Origin: Bradyrhizobium sp. CCH5-F6
GTDB taxonomy: Bacteria > Pseudomonadota > Alphaproteobacteria > Rhizobiales > Xanthobacteraceae
Direction: 5' to 3'
DNA length: 64,000 nucleotides
NCBI RefSeq assembly: GCF_001556045.1
Contig: NZ_LSIC01000059.1
Span: 83,990-147,989 of the forward strand
Numbering within the stretch: position 1 is the first letter of the stretch; each line of letters starts with the position of its first letter. A program made the translations under genes and the position numbers. The notes below the pieces were generated by a model that was not told where the DNA came from, did no database searches, and saw only the letters and a program-made list of their open reading frames with translations. This document shows, piece after piece, positions 47,712 to 56,438 of the stretch.

Positions 47712-48497
47712 ATGTCTCGCATATCCGGACTTCTCACCGCCTTCATGATCCTCGCAGGCGCGGCCCTCTCGCCCGCCGCCGCCGAGGACAAGACCATCAC
47801 CATCTTCGCCGCCGCCTCGATGAAGAACGCGCTGGACGAGATCGACGCCGCCTACGCCGCGAAGACCGGCATCAAGTTCAGCGTCAGCTATGCGGCAAGC
47901 TCGGTGCTTGCCAAGCAGATCGAGCAGGGCGCGCCGGCCGACGTGTTCGCCTCTGCCGACACCGACTGGATGGACTACGCGATCTCCAAGAAGACCATCA
48001 ACGAAGCGACCCGGGTGAACCTGCTCGGCAACAGCATCGTGCTGATCGCGCCGAAGGATGCGAAGATCGACAACGTCGACATCGCGCAAGGCTTCGATCT
48101 CGCCAAGCTCGCCGGCGACGGCAGGATCGCGACCGGCGACGTCAAATCCGTTCCGGTCGGCAAATATGCCAAGGCCGCGCTCGAGAAGCTCGGTGCGTGG
48201 CAGGCCGCGGAGCCGAAATTCGCCATGGCCGAGAGCGTGCGGGCCGCGCTGACGCTGGTCGCCCGCGGCGAAGCCGCACTCGGCATCGTCTACTCGACCG
48301 ATGCAAAGGTCGAGCCCGGCGTGAAAACCATCGGCACCTTCCCGGCGGCTTCGCATCCCGCGATCGTCTATCCCGTCGCCGCGACCACGAGCGCGAAGGG
48401 TGAGACCAGCGACTATCTGGCCTTCCTGCGCTCCGCGGCGGCCAAGGCCATTTTCGAGAAATACGGCTTCAAGTTCCTGGTCAGCCCCACCACGTGA
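47712..48497 (+). CDS. modA: Molybdate ABC transporter substrate-binding protein
   Basis: 261 residues. A signal peptide ending SPAAAEDK leads into the ModA fold with the oxyanion-binding serines in TIFAAASMKNALDEI and SYAASSVLAKQIEQGAPADVF. ASADTDWMDY and GEAALGIVYSTDA are also typical. It binds molybdate or tungstate in the periplasm. modB follows after 13 bases. The 248-base upstream gap shows no obvious ModE site. Confidence 0.95.
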   Translation: MSRISGLLTAFMILAGAALSPAAAEDKTITIFAAASMKNALDEIDAAYAAKTGIKFSVSYAASSVLAKQIEQGAPADVFASADTDWMDYAISKKTINEATRVNLLGNSIVLIAPKDAKIDNVDIAQGFDLAKLAGDGRIATGDVKSVPVGKYAKAALEKLGAWQAAEPKFAMAESVRAALTLVARGEAALGIVYSTDAKVEPGVKTIGTFPAASHPAIVYPVAATTSAKGETSDYLAFLRSAAAKAIFEKYGFKFLVSPTT

Positions 48498-48510
48498 TAG
48501 CTACGGCTTG

Positions 48511-49206
48511 ATGTCCGAGATTTCCTCCGCCGAATGGACGGCGATCCTGCTCTCGCTCAGGGTCGCCATCATTGCAACGCTGGTGGCGACGCCATTCGGC
48601 ATCGCGCTGGCGTGGCTGCTCGCGCGGCGTGATTTCTGGGGCAAGTCGCTGCTCGACGCCGTCGTGCATCTGCCCCTCGTGCTGCCGCCTGTCGTCACCG
48701 GTTATCTGCTCCTGCTGACCTTCGGCCGCCGCGGCCTCGTCGGCGGCTTCCTCGCCGACTATCTCGGCATCGTGTTTTCGTTCCGCTGGACCGGCGCGGC
48801 GCTGGCCTGCGGCGTGATGTCGTTTCCGCTGCTGGTGCGCCCGATGCGGCTGTCGATCGAGGCGATCGATCGCCGGCTCGAGCAGGCCGCCGAGACGCTC
48901 GGCGCCGCGCCGTGGCAAGTGTTCTTCACGGTGACGCTGCCCCTGGCGCTGCCCGGCGTGCTCGCCGGCATGGTGCTGGGCTTCGCCAAGGCGATCGGCG
49001 AGTTCGGCGCGACCATCACCTTCGTCTCCAACATTCCCGGCGAGACCCAGACGATTTCCTCGGCGATCTATTCGCTGATCCAGACGCCGGACGGCGATGC
49101 CGCGGCGGGACGGCTGGTGATCGTCTCGATCGTGCTGGCGCTGGGCGCGTTGATCGCCGCCGAGTGGTTCGCCCGCCGCGCGACGGCGCGGCTGCACGGG
49201 AATTGA
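48511..49206 (+). CDS. modB: Molybdate ABC transporter permease
   Basis: 231 residues with five membrane helices. LPLVLPPVVTGYLLLL and the EAA loop EQAAETLGAAPWQVFFTVTL are typical, as is GFAKAIGEFGATITFVSNIP. Start at the ATG 48511 (a TTG directly before it is possible). modC starts two bases after the stop. Confidence 0.95.
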   Translation: MSEISSAEWTAILLSLRVAIIATLVATPFGIALAWLLARRDFWGKSLLDAVVHLPLVLPPVVTGYLLLLTFGRRGLVGGFLADYLGIVFSFRWTGAALACGVMSFPLLVRPMRLSIEAIDRRLEQAAETLGAAPWQVFFTVTLPLALPGVLAGMVLGFAKAIGEFGATITFVSNIPGETQTISSAIYSLIQTPDGDAAAGRLVIVSIVLALGALIAAEWFARRATARLHGN

Positions 49207-49208
49207 TC

Positions 49209-49871
49209 ATGCTGCGCGTCGACGTCGAAAAGCAGCTCGGCGAATTCTCGCTGCATGCATCCTTCGCAAGCGAAGGCCGTGCCATCGGCCTGTTCGGCGC
49301 GTCGGGCGCCGGCAAGACGTCACTGGTCAACATGATCGCGGGGTTGCTGCGGCCCGACCGCGGCACCATCGTTATCGACGGCGAAACCGTCGACGACACC
49401 GCGGCCGGCATCCATGTCCCGGCCTGGCGCCGCCGCATCGGCTACGTGTTCCAGGACGCGCGGCTGTTTCCGCATCTCAACGTCGCGCAGAATCTCGACT
49501 ATGGACGGCGGATGAACCGCCTGCCGGCCGATCCTGTCCAGCACAGGCGCATCGTCGAGCTGCTCGACATCGGTGCGCTGCTCGATCGCCGTCCCGGAAA
49601 GCTCTCGGGCGGCGAGCGCCAGCGTGTCGCGCTCGGCCGCGCGCTGCTGTCGAAGCCGAGGCTGCTGTTGCTCTGTCTCTTATACGGCGCGCTCGACGAG
49701 GGCCGCAAGCTCGAGATCCTGCCCTATCTGGTGCGGCTGCGGGACGAAGCCAACGTGCCGATGGTCTATGTCAGCCACGACGCCGCCGAGTTGCGCCAGC
49801 TCGCGACGCAGATCGTGATGCTGAAGCAGGGCCGCGTGACGAGTTTCGGCGGGGTGAAGGTGCTGACGTGA
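49209..49871 (+). CDS. modC: Molybdate ABC transporter ATPase with missing Walker B
   Basis: 220 residues, short for ModC because it lacks the C-terminal TOBE domain. Walker A is GASGAGKTSLVN, the Q-loop is YVFQDARLFPHLNV, the signature is LSGGERQRVALGRAL, and the H-loop is VYVSHDAAEL. Where the Walker B (normally LLLMDEPL) is expected, residues 155-159 read LCLLY, so the catalytic Glu and the Mg-binding Asp are absent. The bases there (49673-49685, CTGTCTCTTATAC) equal the first 13 of the Tn5 mosaic end. The frame is kept. The protein as read should not hydrolyse ATP. I think this is an assembly artefact; see the finding. Confidence 0.9.
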   Translation: MLRVDVEKQLGEFSLHASFASEGRAIGLFGASGAGKTSLVNMIAGLLRPDRGTIVIDGETVDDTAAGIHVPAWRRRIGYVFQDARLFPHLNVAQNLDYGRRMNRLPADPVQHRRIVELLDIGALLDRRPGKLSGGERQRVALGRALLSKPRLLLLCLLYGALDEGRKLEILPYLVRLRDEANVPMVYVSHDAAELRQLATQIVMLKQGRVTSFGGVKVLT

Positions 49872-49940
49872 GGACGAGATGCAATCCCGCCGCAGCGACG
49901 GTCTGGATGCTTCGGCGCAAGAGCTCCTCGCAATGACTAA

Positions 49941-49987
49941 AGCATGATCCGGAAAAGTGCGCAGCGGTTTTCCGAAAAGATCATGCT
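49941..49987. repeat. AGCATGATC dispersed palindrome
   Basis: AGCATGATC and GATCATGCT are perfect outer arms, with CGGAAAA and TTTTCCG inside. This sequence is familiar from many Bradyrhizobium and Rhodopseudomonas intergenic regions. Confidence 0.7.
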
Positions 49988-50000
49988 TAAACAACAACCT

Positions 50001-50039
50001 AAAGCGCGATGACGATTCATTCTCATCGCATCGCGCTTT
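50001..50039. repeat. AAAGCGCGATG palindrome
   Basis: AAAGCGCGATG and CATCGCGCTTT, 11-base perfect arms with a 17-base loop. It sits between the convergent modC and antiporter genes and could serve as a bidirectional terminator. Confidence 0.6.
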
Positions 50040-50047
50040 AGGAGACA

Positions 50048-51841
50048 CTAAACCCCCGCCACCGATGCCCACACGTCGGCGAGCTTCTTGCGCAGCGTCT
50101 GCGTGCGCGTCAGCGGCGCGGGCGTCTCGTCTTCTTCGGGCAGACGCAAGCCGACGAGGTTGACGCGGCCGCCGGAGATGCTGCGCGCGACGAGCACGAT
50201 CTCGTCCAGTGCGAGCTCGGCACCCTCCTTCGGCGCGCGGTCGAGATGGACGTCGAAATAGTCGGCGAGCGTGAGCTTGCTCTCCTCCTCGCTCGCCTTC
50301 ACGCCGTAAATCTCGGCGAGCTCGGCGAGCGTGTGCTCGCCGGAGACCATGAAGTCGCCGAGCAGATGCGGATCTGGCGCCGCGCCCGGCTGCATATCGA
50401 CGAAGAAGCGGTCGAGCGATTCGGCCTTTTCCGGCGGGGCCAGCAGGTAGATGTAGTCGCCGGGCGCGATCGGGTCGGCTTCCGCCGGCGTCAGGATGTT
50501 TTCGTTGCGGATCACCAGCGTCGGCTTGGACCAGGACGGGATCAGGCCGCGGCGGAAATACAGGCTCTTTTGCCGTACCGGATAGCCGACGAGCTGCTGC
50601 TCGAGCTGGCCGGGCAGATCCAGTTCGACGCGCCGCGGGCCGCGCTCGGCACGCGGCAGCGCCACGTGCAGCTTGCGCGCGGCCGGCCCCAGGGTCCAGC
50701 CCTGCAGCAGCAGCGAGATGATGACGACGACGAAGGCGACGTCGAAATAGAGGTAGGCCTTGGACAGGCCGACCAGCATCGGGATCGAGGCCAGGAAGAT
50801 CGCGACCGCGCCGCGCAGGCCGGTCCAGGCGATGAAGATCTTCTCGCGCCAGTTGAAGCGGAACGGGGCAAGGCAGACGAACACCGCGAGCGGCCGCGCC
50901 ACCAGCATCAGGACGAGCGCGACGGCGATTGCCGGTAATATGCTGGCGCCGAGGCGGCTCGGCGAGACCAGGAGGCCGAGCAGCACGAACATCACGATCT
51001 GGGCCAGCCAGGTCGCGGCATCGAGGAACGTCACCACCGAATTGTGCGCGCGCGTCGGCCGGTTTCCGATGATGATGCCGGCGAGATAGACCGCGAGGAA
51101 GCCGGAGGCGTGCATGATCTGCGAGCCGCCGAAGATCACGAGCGCGGCCGTCGTGACGAACGGCGCATGCAGCCCCTGCGGCAGCGCGACCTTGTTGAGC
51201 GCAATCACGACCAGGCGCCCGCCGATGACGCCGACCACGGCGCCAAGCACCGCTTCCTGGACGAACTCCATCAGAACATGGCCGGGCGAGCTCGAGCCGG
51301 CCGAGATATACTCGACCAGCATCAGCGTGAGAAAGATCGCGAACGGGTCGTTGGTGCCGGATTCCACCTCCAGCGTCGCGCCGACACGCGGGCGCAGGCG
51401 CAGGCCCTGGGTGTGCACCAGCAGGAACACCGCGGCCGCGTCGGTCGAGGCCACGACGGCACCGACCAGCAGCGACTCCGTCCAGTTGAGGTCGAGCGCG
51501 TATTTCGCGAACGGCGCCGTGACCAGCGCGGTCAGCAGCACGCCGACCGTCGCGAGCACCACGGAGGGCGCGAGCACGGTGCGGATGCTGGCGATGCGCG
51601 TGCGCAGGCCGCCGTCGAACAGGATCAAGGCGAGCGCGACCGAGCCGACCAGATAGGTAGTACGGACGTCGTCGAACTGGAGCTGCCCCGGGCCGGAATC
51701 GCCGGCGAGCATGCCGATCGCGAGGAAGACGAGCAGCAAAGGCGCGCCGAAGCGCAGCGCAAGCAGGCTCGAGAGAATGCCGGCCATGACGAGCACGGCG
51801 CCGAGCAATATGGCGATGCTGACGGAGTCGAGGGAAGCCAT
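50048..51841 (-). CDS. Potassium/proton antiporter, CPA1 family (NhaP2/CvrA-like)
   Basis: 597 residues. About twelve membrane helices form the Na+/H+ exchanger domain: TYLVGSVALALILFDGGL, VGAVVASTDAAAVFLLVH and LEVESGTNDPFAIFLTL. A TrkA-C-like and a CorC-like regulatory part follow (residues about 410-590), as in CvrA/NhaP2. It exports K+ (or Na+) in exchange for protons. The ATG at 51841 has GGAAGGTGG upstream; the frame continues to 51925. Divergent from the MscS gene. Confidence 0.9.
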   Translation of the reverse strand: MASLDSVSIAILLGAVLVMAGILSSLLALRFGAPLLLVFLAIGMLAGDSGPGQLQFDDVRTTYLVGSVALALILFDGGLRTRIASIRTVLAPSVVLATVGVLLTALVTAPFAKYALDLNWTESLLVGAVVASTDAAAVFLLVHTQGLRLRPRVGATLEVESGTNDPFAIFLTLMLVEYISAGSSSPGHVLMEFVQEAVLGAVVGVIGGRLVVIALNKVALPQGLHAPFVTTAALVIFGGSQIMHASGFLAVYLAGIIIGNRPTRAHNSVVTFLDAATWLAQIVMFVLLGLLVSPSRLGASILPAIAVALVLMLVARPLAVFVCLAPFRFNWREKIFIAWTGLRGAVAIFLASIPMLVGLSKAYLYFDVAFVVVIISLLLQGWTLGPAARKLHVALPRAERGPRRVELDLPGQLEQQLVGYPVRQKSLYFRRGLIPSWSKPTLVIRNENILTPAEADPIAPGDYIYLLAPPEKAESLDRFFVDMQPGAAPDPHLLGDFMVSGEHTLAELAEIYGVKASEEESKLTLADYFDVHLDRAPKEGAELALDEIVLVARSISGGRVNLVGLRLPEEDETPAPLTRTQTLRKKLADVWASVAGV

Positions 51842-52048
51842 CCACCTTCCGGGTAAAATCGCTGGAATTGCATCCTTATCGTCGGCGGACTCGCGCGCCA
51901 ACCCATTTTCCATGGTTCGCGGCAATCTGCCCGCATTTTGCGCCCTTAACGCGCTTCACTTGTCGGTGTATCGATGTCCCGGCCGCGCCCTTTGTGGGAT
52001 TCTGCGGCTCCCTCGAATCAATTCCTCCCCCGCTTGCCGACGAGACCG

Positions 52049-53365
52049 ATGGACATGGACCTCAAAGACTTCATGGAGTTCGTGCAGACGACCGCACGCA
52101 GCGTCGGGGCGGAAATCTCCTCACCCTGGTTCTACCTGCAATTCGGTCTCATCCTGGCGGCGGCCGGCATCGCCTACGCCGCGGAGGCCGCGATTCGCGG
52201 CCGCATCGACATGACCTCGCTGGCGATGCGCTGGCCGCTGCCGCTCCGGCACTTCGTCCGGGTGATGGTCTCCAGCGCCTCGACGGCGGTGTTCACGCTG
52301 ATCGTGATCATCTCGCGCGTGGTGATGTACCACGCGACCTGGCCGAGCCGCAGCTATCTCCTGATGGTCGCGGCCAAGCTGGGCTTCGCCTGGCTCGTGA
52401 TCCGGCTCGTGACCTCGGTGCTGCGCAACGCCTTCATCGTCAAGCTGGTGTCGATCACGGCGTGGTTCGTCGCCGCGCTCTCCATCGTCGGCCAGCTCGA
52501 CGCGACGGTCGACCTGCTCGATTCCTTCGCGATCGTGCTGGGCGGTCTCAGGCTGACGCCGCTGCTGGTGCTCAAGGCCGGCGCACTCCTTCTGATCGCG
52601 CTGTGGCTCACCAATATCGCAAGCAATTTCGCCGAGAGCCGGATCAACGCGACCACCGACCTGACGCCGTCGGTGCAGGTGCTACTGATGAAGATCATCC
52701 GCATCGGGCTTCTTGCCGTCGCAATCGTCATTGCGCTCGGCGCCGTCGGGATCGACCTCTCGGCGCTCGCGGTGTTCTCCGGCGCGGTCGGCGTCGGCAT
52801 CGGTATCGGCCTGCAGAAGATCGTGGCCAATTTCATCTCGGGCATCATCCTGCTCGCCGACAAGTCTGTGAAACCCGGCGACCTCGTCACCATCGGCGAC
52901 AATACCGGTCGCATCAGCGCGATGAAGACGCGCTACATCTCCGTCGCCGCCGGCGACGGCCGCGAATTCCTGGTGCCGAACGAGGATCTGGTGACGCAGA
53001 AAGTCGTCAACTGGACCTATACCGACAAGAACACGCTGGTGAAGATCGCCTTCGGCACCAATTACGACGCCGACCCGACACTGGTCTGCAAGCTCGCCGC
53101 CGAGACCGCGGAAGCCCATCCGCGCGCGCAGAAGGGCAAGCCGCCGACCTGCATCCTGACCGAGTTCGCGGAAGCCGGCATGAAGTTCTCGCTGACCTTC
53201 TGGATCGCCGATCCCGACGGGATGGACAAGGTCAAGAGCGACGTGATGCTGGCGCTGTGGGACGCGTTCAAGCGCGAGGGCATCCGGGTTCCCTATCCGG
53301 TCCGCGAAATCCGCATCCGCGGCGGCGCCCTGCCGGTGGAGACCACCGTAGAAGTCCCGAATTAG
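52049..53365 (+). CDS. Mechanosensitive ion channel, MscS family
   Basis: 438 residues. An N-terminal membrane region of five or so helices precedes the MscS core: FSGAVGVGIGIGLQKIVANF is the pore helix, followed by the beta domain (ISGIILLADKSVKPGDLVTI). The C-terminal alpha/beta domain ends GIRVPYPVREIRIRGGALP. It opens under hypo-osmotic shock to release solutes. The ATG at 52049 is chosen; a longer frame starts at 51974. Antiporter and channel together suggest an osmotic/ion homeostasis pair. Confidence 0.92.
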   Translation: MDMDLKDFMEFVQTTARSVGAEISSPWFYLQFGLILAAAGIAYAAEAAIRGRIDMTSLAMRWPLPLRHFVRVMVSSASTAVFTLIVIISRVVMYHATWPSRSYLLMVAAKLGFAWLVIRLVTSVLRNAFIVKLVSITAWFVAALSIVGQLDATVDLLDSFAIVLGGLRLTPLLVLKAGALLLIALWLTNIASNFAESRINATTDLTPSVQVLLMKIIRIGLLAVAIVIALGAVGIDLSALAVFSGAVGVGIGIGLQKIVANFISGIILLADKSVKPGDLVTIGDNTGRISAMKTRYISVAAGDGREFLVPNEDLVTQKVVNWTYTDKNTLVKIAFGTNYDADPTLVCKLAAETAEAHPRAQKGKPPTCILTEFAEAGMKFSLTFWIADPDGMDKVKSDVMLALWDAFKREGIRVPYPVREIRIRGGALPVETTVEVPN

Positions 53366-53398
53366 GTCGCTTTCGCCCCTGGGCTGGCAAGGCTCTGG

Positions 53399-53452
53399 TT
53401 TTGACGCGTTTTCTTCACGCGAACCGGTAGCCACTTCGCTCGAAAACGCTCT
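53399..53452. repeat. GCGTTTTC-type dispersed repeat, copy 2
   Basis: GCGTTTTC (53406-53413) and GAAAACGC (53442-53449) form the arms, with TTCACGCGAACCGGTAGCCA between. It is closely related to 36601-36654. It lies between the MscS gene and map. Confidence 0.7.
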
Positions 53453-53549
53453 GCCTCGGCTTGCATGAAGGCCCGTAATCATTAAATTGGGGCCTGAAAT
53501 CAAGCCCTTCCGCCGATATCGAGATCAGCCCCGAAAAGACCTGACACGC

Positions 53550-54368
53550 ATGAGCTACGTCGAAGCCACCGATACCTCCCTGCGCAAGACCGGACAGATC
53601 AAGCTGCATGGGCCGGGCGCCTTTGCCGGCATGCGCAAGGCGGGCGCGCTGGTGGCAAAATGCCTCGACGAGCTCACGGACATCGTCGGGCCTGGCGTAG
53701 CGACCTCGAAGATCGACGAATTCGTCCGCGACTTCGCCTTCAGCCATGGCGCCTATCCGGCGACGCTGATGTATCGCGGCTACCGCTACTCGACCTGCAC
53801 CTCGCTCAACCACGTGGTCTGCCACGGCATGCCCGGGGACCGCCCGCTGAAGGAAGGCGACATCGTCAACATCGACGTCACCTTCATCGTCGACGGCTGG
53901 TACGGCGATTCCAGCCGGATGTACGCGGTCGGCCCGATCGCGCGCAAGGCCGAGCGGCTGATCGAGGTCACCTATGAAGCGATGATGCGCGGCATCGCCG
54001 CTGTGAAGCCCGGCGCCACCACCGGCGACATCGGCCACGCCATCCAGAGCTTCGTCGAGCCGCAGGGCATGAGCGTGGTGCGCGATTTCTGCGGCCACGG
54101 TCTGGGCCGCATGTTCCACGACGAGCCGAACATCATCCATGTCGGCCGTCCCGGCGAGGGCGTGCAGCTCAAGCCCGGCATGTTCTTCACCATCGAGCCG
54201 ATGATCAATCTCGGCAAGCCGCATGTGAAGATCCTCTCCGACGGCTGGACCGCGGTCACCCGCGACCGCTCGCTCTCCGCGCAGTTCGAGCATTCCGTCG
54301 GCGTCACCGCGACAGGCGTCGAGATCTTCACGCTGTCGGAGCGGCACGGCGAGAAGCAGATCGGATGA
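53550..54368 (+). CDS. map: Methionine aminopeptidase, type I
   Basis: 272 residues. Metal ligands are seen in NIDVTFIVDGWYGDSS (two Asp), GHGLGRMFHDEPNI (His), FFTIEPMI (Glu) and the final Glu in AQFEHSVGVT. It removes the N-terminal methionine from nascent proteins. The ATG at 53550 is used although the frame extends upstream. radC follows. Confidence 0.95.
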   Translation: MSYVEATDTSLRKTGQIKLHGPGAFAGMRKAGALVAKCLDELTDIVGPGVATSKIDEFVRDFAFSHGAYPATLMYRGYRYSTCTSLNHVVCHGMPGDRPLKEGDIVNIDVTFIVDGWYGDSSRMYAVGPIARKAERLIEVTYEAMMRGIAAVKPGATTGDIGHAIQSFVEPQGMSVVRDFCGHGLGRMFHDEPNIIHVGRPGEGVQLKPGMFFTIEPMINLGKPHVKILSDGWTAVTRDRSLSAQFEHSVGVTATGVEIFTLSERHGEKQIG

Positions 54369-54458
54369 TGCTTTTGCGCCGCGGCCCGGCATGTGCCGCA
54401 GCAGTCGCCGCAATTGACGGTTGCAAAAGCGGAGTTCCCCGGCGATGCTTGGCGCGCG

Positions 54459-55172
54459 ATGCCCGCCAAGTCCGACCACGACAAGAGCAAGCCTGAGGAC
54501 GCGCCGCACTATCACGGCCATCGCGAGCGGCTGCGCGAGCGATTCTACAGCGCCGGCGCGGATGCGCTCAGCGACTACGAGCTGTTGGAGATGGCGCTGT
54601 TTCCGGCGTTGCCGCGGCGCGACACCAAGCCGCTGGCGAAGACGCTGATCAAGACGTTCGGCTCCTTCGCCGAGGTCGTCCATGCCCCGGTGGCGCGACT
54701 GCGCGAGGTCGACGGCATCGGCGAGTCCGCGATCAACCAGCTGAAGCTGATCGCCGCGGCGGCGCATCGCGTCGCCAAGGGCGGCGTCAACAGCCGCAAC
54801 GCGCTGTCGTCCTGGAACGAGGTGATCGAGTATTGCCGCACCAGCATGGCGTTTGCCGACAAGGAGCAATTCCGCCTGCTCTTCCTCGACAAGCGCAACC
54901 AGCTAATCGCCGACGAAGTGCAGCAGACCGGGACCGTCGACCACACCCCGGTCTATCCGCGCGAGGTGATCAAGCGCGCGCTGGAGCTGTCCGCCACCGC
55001 GCTGATCCTGGTGCATAACCACCCCTCAGGCGATCCATCGCCCTCGCAAGCCGACATCCAGATGACGAAGGCGATCATCGACATCGCCAAGCCGCTGGGA
55101 ATTGCCGTGCATGATCACATCATCGTCGGCAAGAACGGGCACGCCAGCCTGCGCGGGATGCGGTTGATCTAA
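54459..55172 (+). CDS. radC: RadC family protein (JAB domain)
   Basis: 237 residues from the ATG at 54459. A GTG at 54393 would add 22 residues. An N-terminal helix-hairpin-helix-like part ([32 protein letters not shown]) precedes the JAMM metal motif [16 protein letters not shown]. The in vivo role of RadC is uncertain. It is adjacent to map, as is common in alphaproteobacteria. Confidence 0.93.
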   Translation: MPAKSDHDKSKPEDAPHYHGHRERLRERFYSAGADALSDYELLEMALFPALPRRDTKPLAKTLIKTFGSFAEVVHAPVARLREVDGIGESAINQLKLIAAAAHRVAKGGVNSRNALSSWNEVIEYCRTSMAFADKEQFRLLFLDKRNQLIADEVQQTGTVDHTPVYPREVIKRALELSATALILVHNHPSGDPSPSQADIQMTKAIIDIAKPLGIAVHDHIIVGKNGHASLRGMRLI

Positions 55173-55213
55173 GGCGTGATGAGATCAGGTTTAATAGCTG
55201 CAGCGAAAGTGAG

Positions 55214-55360
55214 CTCCCTCTCCCGCTTGCGGGAGAGGGTTGGGGAGAGGGTGTTTCCGCAAAGGAACAATCCCCAAGAGGAGAAAGCCCTCTCCCGGCG
55301 CACGGGACGAAGCTTCGCTTCGCCCGGATGCGCCGACCTCTCCCGCAAGCGGGAGAGGTG
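55214..55360. repeat. CTCTCCC-type dispersed intergenic repeat, copy C
   Basis: A left hairpin CCCTCTCCCGCTTGCGGGAG and a right hairpin CCTCTCCCGCAAGCGGGAGA enclose a spacer with GGAGAAAGCCCTCTCCC and CGAAGCTTCGCTTCG. It is the most complete copy in the window and lies between radC and the convergent Sel1 gene. Confidence 0.8.
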
Positions 55361-55412
55361 AACGAGCCGCGGCAAGCGATTCAACCTAAGCCCATTCCGC
55401 TTTAGGGCAAGA

Positions 55413-56117
55413 TCAGAACACCCTGTTCCTGGCGACCTTCAGGTGCTCGTCTGCGGCCTTGATACCGCTCAATGCCTTGAGCGTTAATGCGGTCGGCTGC
55501 GGCTTCCACTCGGAAACAAACTTTTCGCCCCTCTCGAGTTCTGGCTTGGACAACAGGGAAGCCATCTCGTTCACGTTCTTTGCCGGCGCCAGCTGCGAGA
55601 GCTTGAAATACGCATACGACAGAGACAGATCTCTCGGCGTTCCCTTCCCTGCGGAATAGGCGCGGGACAGGTTGAAGAGGGAGGCAGGATGCCCCTGATC
55701 GCCGGCCATCCTCCACCATTTCAGCGCTTCTTCCGAATCTCCTCGTCTGTCATACAGAAGAGCGACGTCGTGCTGCGCACGCGCATAGCCGGCCTTGGCG
55801 GAAACGAGCTTGTACTTCAATGCTTGATCCGGGTCGGTTGCGACGATGCCGACGCCTTGCCCGTCATAGTAACAACCGAGCTTGTAGGCTCCCAGCGGAT
55901 CGTTGGCGGCGGCCGACTTCTGAAACCACTCGAACGCCTGGCTGCGGTCCTGCTGCGTGCCGATGCCGTTATTGTACATCATGCCGACATGGTATTGCGC
56001 CTCGGCGTCCCCTCGATTGGCCAAGGCCACCATCGCATTGAAGGTGCGGGTGTCATTCGCATTGGCGGGCATCGCGAAAAACAGAAGGCACGAAAAAGCC
56101 AGGGCAACGAGTTTCAT
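55413..56117 (-). CDS. Exported Sel1-repeat protein
   Basis: 234 residues. Signal peptide (LVALAFSCLLFFAMPANAN), then about four Sel1-type repeats: AEAQYHVGMMYNNGIGTQQD, LGAYKLGCYYDGQGV, ARAQHDVALLYDRRGDSEEA, HPASLFNLSRAYSAGKGTPR. Sel1 proteins act as scaffolds or partner-binding modules. No function can be assigned. The start at 56117 is set by the signal peptide; a longer frame to 56252 is not protein-like. Confidence 0.78.
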   Translation of the reverse strand: MKLVALAFSCLLFFAMPANANDTRTFNAMVALANRGDAEAQYHVGMMYNNGIGTQQDRSQAFEWFQKSAAANDPLGAYKLGCYYDGQGVGIVATDPDQALKYKLVSAKAGYARAQHDVALLYDRRGDSEEALKWWRMAGDQGHPASLFNLSRAYSAGKGTPRDLSLSYAYFKLSQLAPAKNVNEMASLLSKPELERGEKFVSEWKPQPTALTLKALSGIKAADEHLKVARNRVF

Positions 56118-56438
56118 GTCAAAGCCCGCACGAGTTTGAACCATTCCGTCTTGGTCGCTCAACGCGCAAGAAAAGTTCGAAGATCGGCAAAACTTCGAAA
56201 GGCGTAAGCCGCCTGCGGCGGCCCTGCCGGAAACGCCGGGGGCTGTGGCCAAACGCCGGGTGAGGGCTCTTCCTTCCCAGGGATTGTCCCATTGCGGAAA
56301 TACCTCTCCCGACCCGCTCCGGCAAGCGGGGGAGGAAGTGCACCTCCGTTGTAGATATCAAAGTCGATCTTGTTACACTTTAGAGCTCAAACGACGGCGA
56401 TCGGTCATCTTCGCGGCGGCCATCGCGGACCGGCAGTT
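56118..56438. other. Gene-free gap with a degenerate repeat
   Basis: 321 bases between two minus-strand genes. Most of it is a diverged CTCTCCC-type element at 56252-56340. The 130 bases before the Sel1 gene should hold its promoter. I see nothing else. Confidence 0.5.
56252..56340. repeat. CTCTCCC-type dispersed intergenic repeat, copy D (degenerate)
   Basis: AACGCCGGGTGAGGGCTCTT, GGATTGTCCCATTGCGGAAA and CTCTCCCGACCCGCTCCGGC with AAGCGGGGGAGG: the same order of blocks as copies A and C but with mispaired arms. Confidence 0.55.

Larger units (their letters stand above)
49872..50047. other. Convergent gap with three repeat pieces
   Basis: Between the convergent modC and antiporter genes. 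It holds a degenerate arm of the GCGAAGCAATCC family (49902-49937) and two small palindromes (49941-49987, 50001-50039). No gene. Confidence 0.6.

Noticed and set aside
49673..49685. Tn5 or other transposon insertion in modC
   Set aside because: No second mosaic end, no target-site duplication and no transposase; the match is 13 bases and the frame is kept. An adapter remnant fits better.
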